From contig NW_020194515.1 in NCBI RefSeq assembly GCF_002865645.1, positions 1-64,000 on the forward strand: a stretch of 64,000 nucleotides of DNA, written 5' to 3'. The position numbers and the translations under genes were made by a program. Below are positions 1-9,114 of this stretch, piece by piece. The notes under the pieces are model-generated. The model was not told where the DNA came from and made no database searches. It was given only the letters and a program-made list of their open reading frames with translations. The stretch's first letter is position 1, and each line of letters starts with the position of its first letter. Source of the DNA: Hyaloscypha bicolor E (taxonomy: Eukaryota > Ascomycota > Leotiomycetes > Helotiales > Hyaloscyphaceae).

Positions 1-1102
1 GGGGGGGGTGGGCGCGAAAATCAGAAAATCAGAAAATCAGAAAATCACTTTTCGCTTCTCGGATTTGTCCGCTAGCCCGCTAATGGCCTCAGTACCCTTG
101 CCGTTTCATTTCCGATTAGTGATCAGTAGAAGAGCATCGAGATCACTTTCACTTGGCTCAATCGCGTTGCATGTTGCCTGTCCATGATTGGGCGAGAAAT
201 TGTGCTGATTCGCCAATCCAGGCCTGGGAGGGATCGAATCACATGACCTGATATGACGTGGACATACAATGCAATACTCGAATTCTGCGATGGAAAGTGG
301 TGCAAAAGCGGAAATGTTTAAGTTCGTTGAATCTCCAAGGCTCTGTCTGCAACTTCACAGCGATGGCACAGAACCTACTCGTAGGTCTTTTGACCACCAT
401 CTATACTCCGCCTGCAAGCTGTCTCCGTGTGGCTACCTCTGCAGGCCCTCCCTTTAGCACCAGCTAGTCGCTCTTTGTTGGCCATTTCGGGTCACATGAG
501 ACACCGGCTCTCAACTGTTACCCCGAGGGTGCAGCGACAATCATCTTCACTACAACTTATTACTGGTCACCTGCCATATGTCCAAAGGGTCACAGATGAA
601 GAACCTATCTCTTTGTCCGTACCTTGGACTTCCTATTATCACTGGCCAGGAGGATGTCTCGACCTTCCGGTTTGCACCCGGCTCCCTCCTTCCCCAAAGA
701 AATATATTGCTAATCGTTCTAGCGCTAGCACTGCATGTGCCTTTACAGGTCTTGGTGATTTTGTGGCAGCCTCCCTATGTTGCCCGTTGTAAGTGAAGCA
801 AGATTCTTCCCCGGAAGCCTTGCCATGACGGAGGCTTTAGAGAATTTGACTGTGCATACGCGAACTGGCCACACGTTTGCTCTAGTGTAGCTACAACCCC
901 TTTTACCAATGTTTGGGAGTTGATGAGCGACACCGGGACCCTGCCTGCCGATTATAGTTCTCTCCTTACACTCAGTCTTCTTCTCTCAAGCAAAGCCCTT
1001 ACCCGAACACATAAGTGAACATCGGATAAACAAAACCCCAAGTCATACTTCTCAAGTCAAACAGAAGCTCTACTTCTATATCCATCCATCTCATCTCCCA
1101 AT
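1..1102. other. Gene-free stretch at left edge
   Basis: I see no convincing gene here. The reading frames present have no family resemblance, biased composition or recognisable introns. The stretch ends as the 5' flank of the dehydrogenase gene. It opens with a G run and a short tandem repeat, listed separately. Confidence 0.5.
17..47. repeat. Octanucleotide tandem repeat (AAAATCAG)n
   Basis: Almost four head-to-tail copies of AAAATCAG follow a run of eight G at the window start. Simple slippage repeat with no evident function. Confidence 0.9.
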
Positions 1103-2287
1103 GTGCCATCCTTCAGCCGAAGCACAACAGGCAGGGAGGTCGTCGAAGCCTTGGCAGATCGTGTCACCGGCACGACATGTAGCCTCCTTTCCTCTCCTCG
1201 TTTTGAGCTTTCCAAACCATATGAGCAGTCCTCACAACTGGACCTAGCGTGAAGTCCATCGGAGCAGAGACAACACTCTCCCTTGCCAACGGAAATTCCG
1301 CTCAAGTCATCCTCGCTCGGCGCAATGAATCCAAAATCCGTCCCGTGATCGAGCAAATCAAAGCCTTGAACCCCAACATCAAAGTCACGTTCCTCCAGCT
1401 TGACCTCGCAGACCAAGCTTCAATCCGCGAAGCTGCTTCAGGGATCAATACCAGTGTTGAAAAGATCGATTATTTGATCAACTGTGCTGGTGTGATGGCC
1501 ATTCCGACCTTCGAGACGACCAAAGATGGCATTGAAATGCAATTTGGTTTGAACCATATCGGCCACTTTCTCTTCATTAAATTGATCATCGGGGAGATTC
1601 TTGGGGCTGGAAAGAGTGCGAGAGTTATCAACGTCCCGAGCATAGGGTTTGAACACGATGTTGTGAGGTACGAGGATTGGAACTTCCAGGTATGCCAAGA
1701 CTAAACACGCACCCACGTACTTCGACCGATGGGAAACAGAATGGAAAAGACTACCACACATGGGGTGCTTATGCTCAGTCAAAGACGGTAAATGTGCTGT
1801 TATCTGCTGTCTTGGCTGAAAAGTTGAAGAACAAGGGGATTCAATCGTACCCTGTTCATCCTGGAGGTAGGGCGTCTCTGCAAGCTGAAGATCTATCATT
1901 GCACAATGCTGACTCGGAACCACAGTGATTCTCGAATCAAATTTGTCCACTCATGTTACCCCAGAAATGTGGAACAGCGCTTTTGAGTGGGCAAATAGAA
2001 ACAACAAAGGTGACGAGCAGGTTCCGGTTGCAATGGAAACCCCGAAGACTGTTCAAGAGGGATGCTCCACTTCTTTGGTTGCAGCTCTTGGCCCTTCCAT
2101 TGAAGGCACGATGATTATCCCTCCAAAATCGTTCGGGAAGATGCTAATGATGCCAGAATCAGGCGGGGGATTCCTCCAGGATTGTGCTGTTCGTCCGATT
2201 GGGAAGGCTCATGCTGAGAAGAAGGAGAATATTGACAAATTGTGGGCCTTGAGTGAGAAATTGGTGGGACAGAAGTTTGATCTCTGA
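1103..2287 (+). CDS. Short-chain dehydrogenase/reductase (SDR), start codon damaged
   Basis: NAD(P)-dependent oxidoreductase of the SDR superfamily; substrate unknown, probably cytosolic. Exons are 1103-1178, 1229-1689, 1740-1866 and 1926-2287. Introns 1179-1228 (50 nt), 1690-1739 (50 nt) and 1867-1925 (59 nt) are all GT-AG. Spliced, exon 1 into exon 2 reads TFLTTGPSVKSIGAETT, the Rossmann cofactor motif. NCAGVM, the serine of INVPSIG and the catalytic YAQSK follow, so the active site is intact. Exon 4 may hide a 51-nt GC-AG intron at 2106-2156; removal keeps frame and gives IEESGGGFLQDC, closer to relatives. The product would be 324 aa (or 341 aa unspliced). Oddity: the natural start is not in frame. 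The only ATG (1101) is out of frame and the expected first codon is GTG (1103), as if TG in AATGCC had been duplicated to AATGTGCC. The gene is therefore a recent pseudogene, uses a non-ATG start, or carries a sequencing error. Family call sure, start unsure. Confidence 0.8.
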
Positions 2288-2635
2288 GGGGTAATCAGGG
2301 ATGCGAATGGAGGAATGTTAGTTGTTGAACAACCTTGCTCTCTTTCCTAAGAGTTTGCTTGTGAGCGTTTAGTTGTTACAATATGATTTGAGAAATTGAT
2401 GAAGTAAAAAACACCTTTGGGCTAGGCAAGGATTTGCAATCGAACGCTTGTCAAGAACAGAATGTGTTGCTACACTTGTAGCGTGATGAATGGATAAGGA
2501 AACCTGCTTCTAAGGAGAAACTATCCTCGGAACGAGGTGACCAGGGACCTGCGTACTGCAAATGTCAAAATATAACTCGGAATCTCAAGAAGGTTCGGTG
2601 CAGATTCGTAAGAGTCTCCCTCACATTTGAATTAA
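2288..2635. other. Convergent intergenic region
   Basis: Short spacer between two genes that converge; it should hold both 3' UTRs and polyadenylation sites. Nothing else is visible. Confidence 0.5.
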
Positions 2636-3997
2636 CTACAGAGATCTCCATATTGCGCCTGCCACCGGGGTATCCTTATTATCAAGTACATCATCATTCA
2701 TACTCTTGATCCATTCCGCTTCCATGCTCATAGCATCTCTCTCAATCTGAGCCATAACATTCAACTCCGTCAGCATTCCGCTCACCAAACTCCGACACCC
2801 ATCGACCACAACCGCCAAGCTTGAGCCGGAGTCAAGCGTGCCCAGGTTTTTGAGATGATCCCTCCATGACTCCAATTTCCGAGCCAAAACCAGACAGTCA
2901 TCCTTCCACCCAGCATCAAGTCCCTCCAGGAACACCACCTCGTCATCTTCCAACCCTTCATTGTGGGCCCTTGCCTCCAATATCTCCCGACACCCAGTAA
3001 GCCACCTCTCAAATCTCCTCACGACTCTCCCATATTTCCCGCTGGAATCCCCTAAAATCCACACACCACTGGTCACCTCGTCGAGTACCTGTATCTTCTC
3101 CTCGAGGCCCCACCCCGGCGTCCCAAGGTCTTTCCATCTCTTCAGCGCTGCTGCATTGATTTTGCCTGTTTCCTCGATTTCTAATTGCACTAAGAGTTCA
3201 TTCCTGTCAACCACTGATTGGAATCTCGCTCCCAGTTTCCTCTTTGCACTGGCTCTCCACTCTCTATCTATCTGGGCGGCATCCTTATGTAGTAAGTGCA
3301 ATTGCAAAAGCTCGTTCTGTAGTTTTGCTGTCTCTGCAGAGATTGCGATATTTGAGGGTAACTTGCTCGGAGACGGAGGTACGAGGAACGCAGCCGGATG
3401 AGGCTTCGGGGCGAGACTTTTTGCGGGGGAGAAATGTTGTTGGAGAGTAGAGAAAGTAGGTCTTCTCAATTGTGGCTCTGATGGTTGGGCTTCGTCCGCG
3501 CCATTTCTTGTTGGAGGTCGGAGAGCAGTGGAGGAGGTCAAGAGTGTGGAGGAAGACTTTGTACGTGAATGTCCGGGGCCTTTCGTACTAGCTGAAAGGG
3601 TACTGGCAGACACATTGCGGAGATGGCGAGACTGTGTGAGCGGAGGTCTTGACCGATCTTTCTTCACTGGTTCTGAATCTGTTGGAGGAACGGGATTTGG
3701 ACGGCGACCTGAAGTCGACCTTTGTAAACCACCGGTCGTAGGCTTGCTTATGTTTGCTCGAGGAGGAGGAGGAGGGCGCATCGAGGCATTGCTGATCACA
3801 CTGCCAGTAGAACTTGGGGGTCGCGAGATGGTGGTGCTTCGCGTTGGAGGTTTGGGCAGTCGACTTGGCGATTGGCCTGTCCTCTCTGCCCGCGAGACTT
3901 TATTGCTTTCATTAAGTTCAAGGGCAGTCCGTTCGTATCTGCTCCCGACCTCTGCCGGTTTGCGAAGAGATCGCGTCCTCGACGGAAGAGCTGACAT
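2636..3997 (-). CDS. Unrecognised protein: disordered basic N-terminus, helical C-terminus
   Basis: A 453-aa protein I do not recognise. The first ~210 residues are rich in Ser, Pro, Arg and Thr with a poly-proline stretch (RPPPPPRA), typical of a disordered basic region. From about residue 235 to the end the sequence is helix-like with Leu/Glu/Lys/Arg heptad character (for example LQNELLQLHLLHKDAAQIDREW) and regularly spaced Trp residues. No signal peptide or membrane segment. A basic Ser/Pro-rich head before helices occurs in microtubule-binding augmin subunits of the HAUS8 type, but I have no motif to prove that. The chosen start (MSALPSRTRSLRKP) has an AAC-ATG-T context; the frame stays open 48 codons upstream to 4141, but that extension looks like 5' UTR. 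It is divergent from the gene at 4832 and convergent with the dehydrogenase. No introns apparent. Confidence 0.75.
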   Translation of the reverse strand: MSALPSRTRSLRKPAEVGSRYERTALELNESNKVSRAERTGQSPSRLPKPPTRSTTISRPPSSTGSVISNASMRPPPPPRANISKPTTGGLQRSTSGRRPNPVPPTDSEPVKKDRSRPPLTQSRHLRNVSASTLSASTKGPGHSRTKSSSTLLTSSTALRPPTRNGADEAQPSEPQLRRPTFSTLQQHFSPAKSLAPKPHPAAFLVPPSPSKLPSNIAISAETAKLQNELLQLHLLHKDAAQIDREWRASAKRKLGARFQSVVDRNELLVQLEIEETGKINAAALKRWKDLGTPGWGLEEKIQVLDEVTSGVWILGDSSGKYGRVVRRFERWLTGCREILEARAHNEGLEDDEVVFLEGLDAGWKDDCLVLARKLESWRDHLKNLGTLDSGSSLAVVVDGCRSLVSGMLTELNVMAQIERDAMSMEAEWIKSMNDDVLDNKDTPVAGAIWRSL

Positions 3998-4831
3998 GTT
4001 AAGTAGTGAAGTTGTTTTGTTGACAATCGAGGTCAGTTGAGCACAGGCCCTTTCTGCCGATTCCGCGTCTCCAGGTCTCCACGTGTTCAGGGGGTAAGTG
4101 TTGAGTTGCGAAGCCAGCCAAACGACACCCGATATTTTCACCCAGAAAAGACCCTTTTCTATGGCATAAATCGATTGATATGATATACACCAGCATTCTA
4201 CAACTTATTTTTGGGATGCATGATTCACCCTGCCACAGAAGGAATCCTTCCGCGCCTCCCAAAAACGTGGCCCCTGTGAAGATCCACACGTTTGGACGAT
4301 GGAGATGCATCAAGCAACCGTCAGTTTCGTCACTGCTCATACCTCCTGACTTGGAGTCTTGGACATCGATCGCATCTCCATCTTTTACGAGCTCATACGG
4401 CGCTTGGCTGCTCTGGTACGACTGCCGGCGAGTCCACGTCGCGTTCAGGCAGGCCTTGCGATTGTTGGTTCACGGCGTGTATTACTTTCCCCTTTTGTAA
4501 TTTTGTTTTCTTACGTGCCTGCAAAACCACTCTGTGCGTAACTGGTGCCGGGTTAGCAAGAGCAGAGCGAACAAATTAGCTCGCAGACTTCAGATGCATG
4601 AATATCTTTCGACAGGGTGCCAGGTGTCGGAAGGCTGTGATTTGATGTGCGGGCTGGCCCAAAGCCTCAGCTGTTTCAGTAAGACGTGGGACCCCAACTC
4701 ACATTTTCTTTTAAACCTCTAAAATGGTCTGCAATTGCTCTGGCCCTGGCGACCACCGAGTCCATAGAGAATTCCAAAGCACTCTGCAGGGACCGCAAAG
4801 TATCTCTTAAGAGTCCTTCCGCCGGTCCACC
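3998..4831. promoter_or_regulatory. Shared divergent promoter region
   Basis: The 834-bp gap between two divergent start codons must contain both promoters and 5' UTRs. I see no clear TATA box or repeated binding site, and the small reading frames inside look random. Confidence 0.5.
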
Positions 4832-6232
4832 ATGGAGACATCGTCGATTTTCCAAAGTACGCCTGGCAGAGGCCGGTCAAGATTCTCGAAGATGTTGCCA
4901 CAACGCCCTGAAGAGAAATCACTGAGCATGGAAAAGAAGACGGGTCCATCATTGTTACAGTCAGCTCTTCCTCCACTGCCAGAGGGGGAGGCCAAGAAGC
5001 CCATATCGATACCTCGTCGGCCCGTTGGATCCCAATCCAGCCATGCGAAAGCTCCTTCGATAGCGAGTGTCTCTTCAGTCTACTCTGACAGTCCAGGGCT
5101 GTCGAGGAGTTTGTCAAATGGCAGTAGTCACAACACACTCGATTCACTGACTGGTGTTGACTCAACACCACCTTTACCTTCAAAAGGCAATCAAAGAAGT
5201 CACACCATGCCATCGAGCCCCACCATTCTGTCTAGTCCTATATCAAGCCTACGCTCCTCGCCATCACGACCCGAAATTTGGAAACGTCGATCTGTGAGGA
5301 GTGAAAAGAGCCTCAGTTTTCCGGAGTTAAAGTTGGACAGGAGCAACGGATCTACCGCGAGCCCACCAAGAAGGCAGGAGCAACCAGCACGAGCTCAAAT
5401 ACCACGAAGCCTTGCCGGTCGAAAGCCAATTCCTGCTCGTCCTGCACCGCCGCAACCAGACTTGATGGGAAACAAGCTGGCAAAGCTGAAGAACAAGAAT
5501 CTGGGAGGGTCATCCGAAGAGACCAGCAGCGATGAAGCCCCGAATCCATACACTTCCTTCAAGCGGCTGCCGACTCCAGAATATCTAAAGACGGACAATA
5601 CACAGCCTTTGACACCGCAGGTCGTGTCTCCAGTATCGCCAGTCACTCCTCCCGGAGAACAAGCCCCCGAAGTCCCTCTGAAATCAGACGCAAGACCAAA
5701 TGTCGCGTCCGTCCTCCTGGAATCTACGAACCGACCGAACCTTCTCTCTACACACTCTCGAGAACCCAGTGAGACCCTCACAATCACCTCCGAACCTCCT
5801 GTCATGAGATCACCGCAACCGAAGAAAGCTTTCGCAGCGAAAATCCTCACTCCACAGCCATCACCAGACAAAGCTTCACCACTCTCTCCACCTTCTCCCC
5901 TATCTCCCCCAGCGGGGCTTGGCATAAATTTCCCTACATTACCGGCGTGTGCTGGGAAAGGGACTGTCATGCCGGGGCTGCCACTGAGTACTCTACATTT
6001 CGACTGCTACCAGTCACACAAGTTTATGAAGAGCTCGAGGAATACGTTGTGCCCGATAGCGTGCATGATCTGCCAGAAAAAGGATGCGGAGATGAGGTGG
6101 AAGTGCACGTGGTGTTGTCTAAGTGCTTGTGGGTCTTGTATGCAGATGCTATCTTCGATACCAGGGAAGGATTTAAGAGTTTGTCTGGGACGAATTGGGA
6201 AATTAGAAAAAGAGCTGGCTCCAGGGCAATAG
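4832..6232 (+). CDS. Disordered Ser/Pro-rich protein with C-terminal cysteine cluster
   Basis: A 466-aa single-exon protein of unknown function. The start has a near-perfect fungal Kozak context (CACCATGGA). Residues 1 to about 390 are low-complexity and rich in Ser, Pro, Thr and Arg, with many SP/TP pairs (VVSPVSPVTPP, SPLSPPSPLSPP), suggesting a disordered, phosphorylated region. The last 60 residues change character. Cysteines at 407, 411, 414, 425, 428, 429, 433 and 436 (CPIACMIC, then KCTWCCLSACGSC), plus C451, form a compact treble-clef or RING-like cluster that probably binds zinc. A Lys/Glu helix (GKLEKELAPGQ) closes the protein. No signal peptide or transmembrane segment. A regulatory scaffold is plausible but unproven. 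Confidence 0.75.
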   Translation: METSSIFQSTPGRGRSRFSKMLPQRPEEKSLSMEKKTGPSLLQSALPPLPEGEAKKPISIPRRPVGSQSSHAKAPSIASVSSVYSDSPGLSRSLSNGSSHNTLDSLTGVDSTPPLPSKGNQRSHTMPSSPTILSSPISSLRSSPSRPEIWKRRSVRSEKSLSFPELKLDRSNGSTASPPRRQEQPARAQIPRSLAGRKPIPARPAPPQPDLMGNKLAKLKNKNLGGSSEETSSDEAPNPYTSFKRLPTPEYLKTDNTQPLTPQVVSPVSPVTPPGEQAPEVPLKSDARPNVASVLLESTNRPNLLSTHSREPSETLTITSEPPVMRSPQPKKAFAAKILTPQPSPDKASPLSPPSPLSPPAGLGINFPTLPACAGKGTVMPGLPLSTLHFDCYQSHKFMKSSRNTLCPIACMICQKKDAEMRWKCTWCCLSACGSCMQMLSSIPGKDLRVCLGRIGKLEKELAPGQ

Positions 6233-6789
6233 AAGGGATGGTATTGGGATGGCGTTACTCGTGTCTGATGGGTGCTATTTTGCACATAAGGGACGGAAAG
6301 GGAAACCTGACCTCTGGGATGATTCATGATGATGGATAAACTTGTAGATACGGATCTGGATGGTTTGAACCAAACTCGCTAGTTTCAGGGCACCCTTCGG
6401 CTTAAATATGAGTTTCAAGCCTCCTATTATTCTACTATGCCAAGTCCAACATCATTCCTCGTTAGTCTCCTGCCATTCCCATTAAGCCGACGCTAGCAGC
6501 AGCATTTGAGAAATGGAATATTATCAAAGAAATCGGGGATCTCAAACCACAGGATTCTCAGGAGTTTATTTCTTCACATGTAGGAAAAGACCTGAAACCG
6601 AAATTCAAAGAGATATCTCTGATATGCGAGTCCTGTCCTGATGAATCTTGGGACTTCTGTCCGACAAATTCCCGCCCGCAATGGCGCTGAAATGACCGCA
6701 TCCTTTTTAAACACCGTCTCGCAGCAAACTCCGATGAAAATAGCCTCAAAACGTCAATGAACATCCTCCCAAATAGTCTAATCTAGAAA
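6233..6789. other. Convergent intergenic region
   Basis: 3' flanks of two convergent genes. No further gene, RNA or repeat could be supported. Confidence 0.5.
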
Positions 6790-7572
6790 TCAAAGGCTGC
6801 CTCTCCGAGGAAAGCTCACTTCTTCCACAGCAGCGGTATCAGTGAACCAGCTGCATCTCTCGCCAGCACCCTCATTGACCAAAGCACAGGGTAAACCAGC
6901 GCCTTCCTCAAAGATCTTCTTCAAAATCTCCTTCTTTCCACTGCCTGTAGCTACAAATGCGATCTTGACTCCGTGTGTAACAACCGGGAGCGTGAGCGTA
7001 ATTCTCTTTGGGGGCGGCTTCGGCGAGTCCTCAATCGGCGCAACCCAAGCAGCTGTCTCTCTCAGCAGCTCATGTCCAGGGAACAAACTGCAGGTATGTC
7101 CATCAGGTCCACATCCCAAGAGCAGTAAATCGAAGATAGGCAGCTTGACACTGTCCCTCTGCGCAAAGCTCTTAACTAGAAGCTGCTCATATTGATCCGC
7201 GAGCTCTTGAGTATCATCCAAGTGTGCAACATCGATAGGGTGAACGAGCGGCTTGCCCATCTCCTCCGGGATCTTGTCCAAGAGCTCCGTCTTGAGGAGG
7301 CCGTAATTCGAGTCTTCGTGGTCGAGAGGCACGGCTCGCTCGTCGGCGAAGAATATCTCCCACTTGTCGAACTTGACGGTGTCTTCTGCGGAGCTAGGGG
7401 GCACGAGGAGAGCGTGCGCGAGCGTCTTCGGCAGCGAGCCGCCGGACACTGCTACCTTGAAGGAGTCATGACGGTGGAGGCCGGCTGTTTGGCAGCTGAT
7501 GATGTAGGCTCTGAGGGTGGTGGCAAGCGCATCCACAGAGGGGAATGCGAAGAGGTTTGGCTGTCTTGCCAT
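6790..7572 (-). CDS. 6-phosphogluconolactonase
   Basis: Hydrolyses 6-phospho-D-glucono-1,5-lactone to 6-phosphogluconate, the second step of the oxidative pentose phosphate pathway, in the cytosol. The 260-aa product has the usual family length (yeast SOL3/SOL4 type). Visible motifs: AVSGGSLP at residues 41-48 (sugar-phosphate-binding loop), FADERAVP at 75-82, and the catalytic GCGPDGHTCSLFPGH at 153-167. The start chosen is MARQPN at 7572 (context AAGATGGC) rather than the in-frame ATG nine codons upstream, because it fits the family N-terminus and the better initiation context. No introns. The next gene in the same orientation is the secreted protein at 8783, 1.2 kb upstream. Confidence 0.95.
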   Translation of the reverse strand: MARQPNLFAFPSVDALATTLRAYIISCQTAGLHRHDSFKVAVSGGSLPKTLAHALLVPPSSAEDTVKFDKWEIFFADERAVPLDHEDSNYGLLKTELLDKIPEEMGKPLVHPIDVAHLDDTQELADQYEQLLVKSFAQRDSVKLPIFDLLLLGCGPDGHTCSLFPGHELLRETAAWVAPIEDSPKPPPKRITLTLPVVTHGVKIAFVATGSGKKEILKKIFEEGAGLPCALVNEGAGERCSWFTDTAAVEEVSFPRRGSL

Positions 7573-7624
7573 CTTGATGAGCAGCAGTCCGCAGATCAAA
7601 GTGGTTGGTGAGGAGTGTGGCTGG

Positions 7625-7650
7625 TGCGGTGGTGCGGTGGTGCGGTGGTG
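7625..7650. repeat. Tandem repeat of TGCGGTGG
   Basis: About three head-to-tail copies of an 8-bp GC-rich unit, some 50 bp upstream of the lactonase start, in its probable promoter or 5' UTR. Confidence 0.8.
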
Positions 7651-7847
7651 GGCTCCGTTCCGCTATCGATAGCTGCTGGGTGTTGGTTTATCTCCAACTC
7701 ACTTCACGAGAGTGAGCCAGTGGTTGGCGCGGGGAGGTCAATGGCAACGAAGGAGGGTTTCATGGAACGAAGGGGTCAGAAGGAGAGGCGACGTCGCACC
7801 TCGAAATGCAGGTAGGTGACTTGGGTGAGGTTATGGAGTTCACAGAT

Positions 7848-7876
7848 GGTCGTGGTCGAGGTCGAGGTCGTGGGGC
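7848..7876. repeat. GGTCGW hexamer repeat
   Basis: Four to five copies of GGTCGT/GGTCGA in a row. Simple repeat, no evident role. Confidence 0.75.
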
Positions 7877-8108
7877 GGAACCGAAATTTGGACGGGTCAA
7901 CAGTGGAAGCAATGATGACGCTGAGCGCGATAAGAGAAGTCGATAGAAGTTTAGAACCCAGGCTGTCTCGGGGTTAGTTCCTCGCTCCTGACTCCTCGCT
8001 CCTCGCAACGGCCGCGCAGCGTCTCCCGTACTTGTAGTGTTCCGGCTGCGCACTGTCGCTGCGATGGCTGTTCCGTACGGATAAGGCGCAACGATCGCGA
8101 TCACCTTG

Positions 8109-8151
8109 GACGAGAGACGGGACGAGACGAGACGAGACGAGATGAGACGAG
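8109..8151. repeat. (GACGA)n microsatellite
   Basis: Imperfect pentanucleotide run of GACGA/GACGG/GATGA units. It underlies several spurious open frames on the minus strand. Confidence 0.85.
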
Positions 8152-8782
8152 TCCGTCTGGAATCTCTGGATGCGCTCCCAAGTGGGGCGCAAACGATCTG
8201 TTGACGCTTCGGAGATGGTGTTCAATATCTGGGACAAAGGACAAGGGCCGCAAGGTAACACGACGCAATCGCGGATCCCGAGTTGCAACCCATAGCCCAC
8301 TCGTTCTTTCCAGGGTGTCCAATCTCCAGCCACCAGAGCTTTGTTCTGCAGCTGCAAGGCTGAGCGGCGAGCGCCCTGAGGCGGAGGTGGGCTGGGCTGG
8401 GCTGGGGAAGAAGCATGTTTCGCGAAACTTGCAGGCAAGCCGATCCACACTGATTTCACGCATGAGGCATTTTAGCGAAAAGCTTTTGTATGAGGTTTTA
8501 CTGGCAGCATCTGAGCATCCCGACAATTGGCACACAGGAATCGATCCGCACACAGTCTGAGTCCTGTATGATTTATGATTTATCCTATCTCCAGAGCTGC
8601 GGTCATGTCCGATTACACAGTATACAGCATTTTTATGGGCGGTGAGGTGAGCAGCGCTGGCTGCAGCAGGGTTACTACTGGACCTCAAAACGCAACACCC
8701 ATTACTTCCTGGGAATTTGTGAAATAGCATGTGATTCAGTGTGACTTGCTGCCAAATGCTCATCGTCTAGGTACCATATAAT

Positions 8783-9085
8783 TTAGAAAGGACATTTCCC
8801 GCGGCAACTGGAATCGCTTCCTGTTGCCCCTACACTCTGGCAATCGCGCCTCCAACTGCAGTTGTTGAAACAACCATTAGAACACTCTTTATAATCGGTG
8901 CTTTCACCATATTCATATTTGTCGAGTTGTAGTGATGCGCCGTGCCTCTCCCCCTCACAAATAATGGTCGTAGCGCTATTGTCTGGCGTTCCTTTGCTAT
9001 CTAGACAATGACAAAACTGATAGTGATTGCATGCAGAAGCGAGAGATGCTCTCAGAGCAAGAAGTAGAAATGGTATTGCCTTCAT
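8783..9085 (-). CDS. Small secreted cysteine-rich protein (effector candidate)
   Basis: A 100-aa preprotein with a classic signal peptide: MKAIP, then a hydrophobic core (FLLLALRASL) and a probable cleavage after ASA at residue 18. The mature ~82 residues contain ten cysteines, an even number suited to five disulphides, grouped as C-x5-C-x-C near the start, C-x3-C-x3-C-x5-C in the middle, and C-x3-C ending in CRGKCPF. No transmembrane segment follows. Start 9085 is preferred over the in-frame ATG at 9112, because it gives a standard signal peptide. Small size, secretion and cysteine content are the usual marks of a fungal effector or secreted defence protein; no activity can be assigned. The start lies about 30 bp from the edge of the RIP-mutated block, so its promoter must be in or across that AT-rich DNA. 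No intron is needed. Confidence 0.8.
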   Translation of the reverse strand: MKAIPFLLLALRASLASACNHYQFCHCLDSKGTPDNSATTIICEGERHGASLQLDKYEYGESTDYKECSNGCFNNCSWRRDCQSVGATGSDSSCRGKCPF

Positions 9086-9114
9086 AGCAAATAGATTCGA
9101 CCACAATTTCAATC

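Larger units (their letters stand above)
7573..8782. other. Intergenic region with GC-rich simple repeats
   Basis: Contains the promoter of the lactonase gene and the 3' flank of the secreted-protein gene. Open frames are present on both strands but they overlap simple repeats, have no homology-like motifs and conflict with one another, so no gene is called. Confidence 0.5.

Noticed and set aside
3528..4040. 170-codon plus-strand frame
   Set aside because: Antisense shadow of the Ser/Pro-rich region of the gene at 2636-3997; no independent evidence.
5395..5970. 191-codon minus-strand frame
   Set aside because: Antisense shadow of the Pro/Ser-rich part of the gene at 4832-6232.
7974..8763. 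Large overlapping minus-strand frames upstream of the lactonase
   Set aside because: They run through a GACGA microsatellite and other low-complexity DNA, conflict with each other and show no motif.
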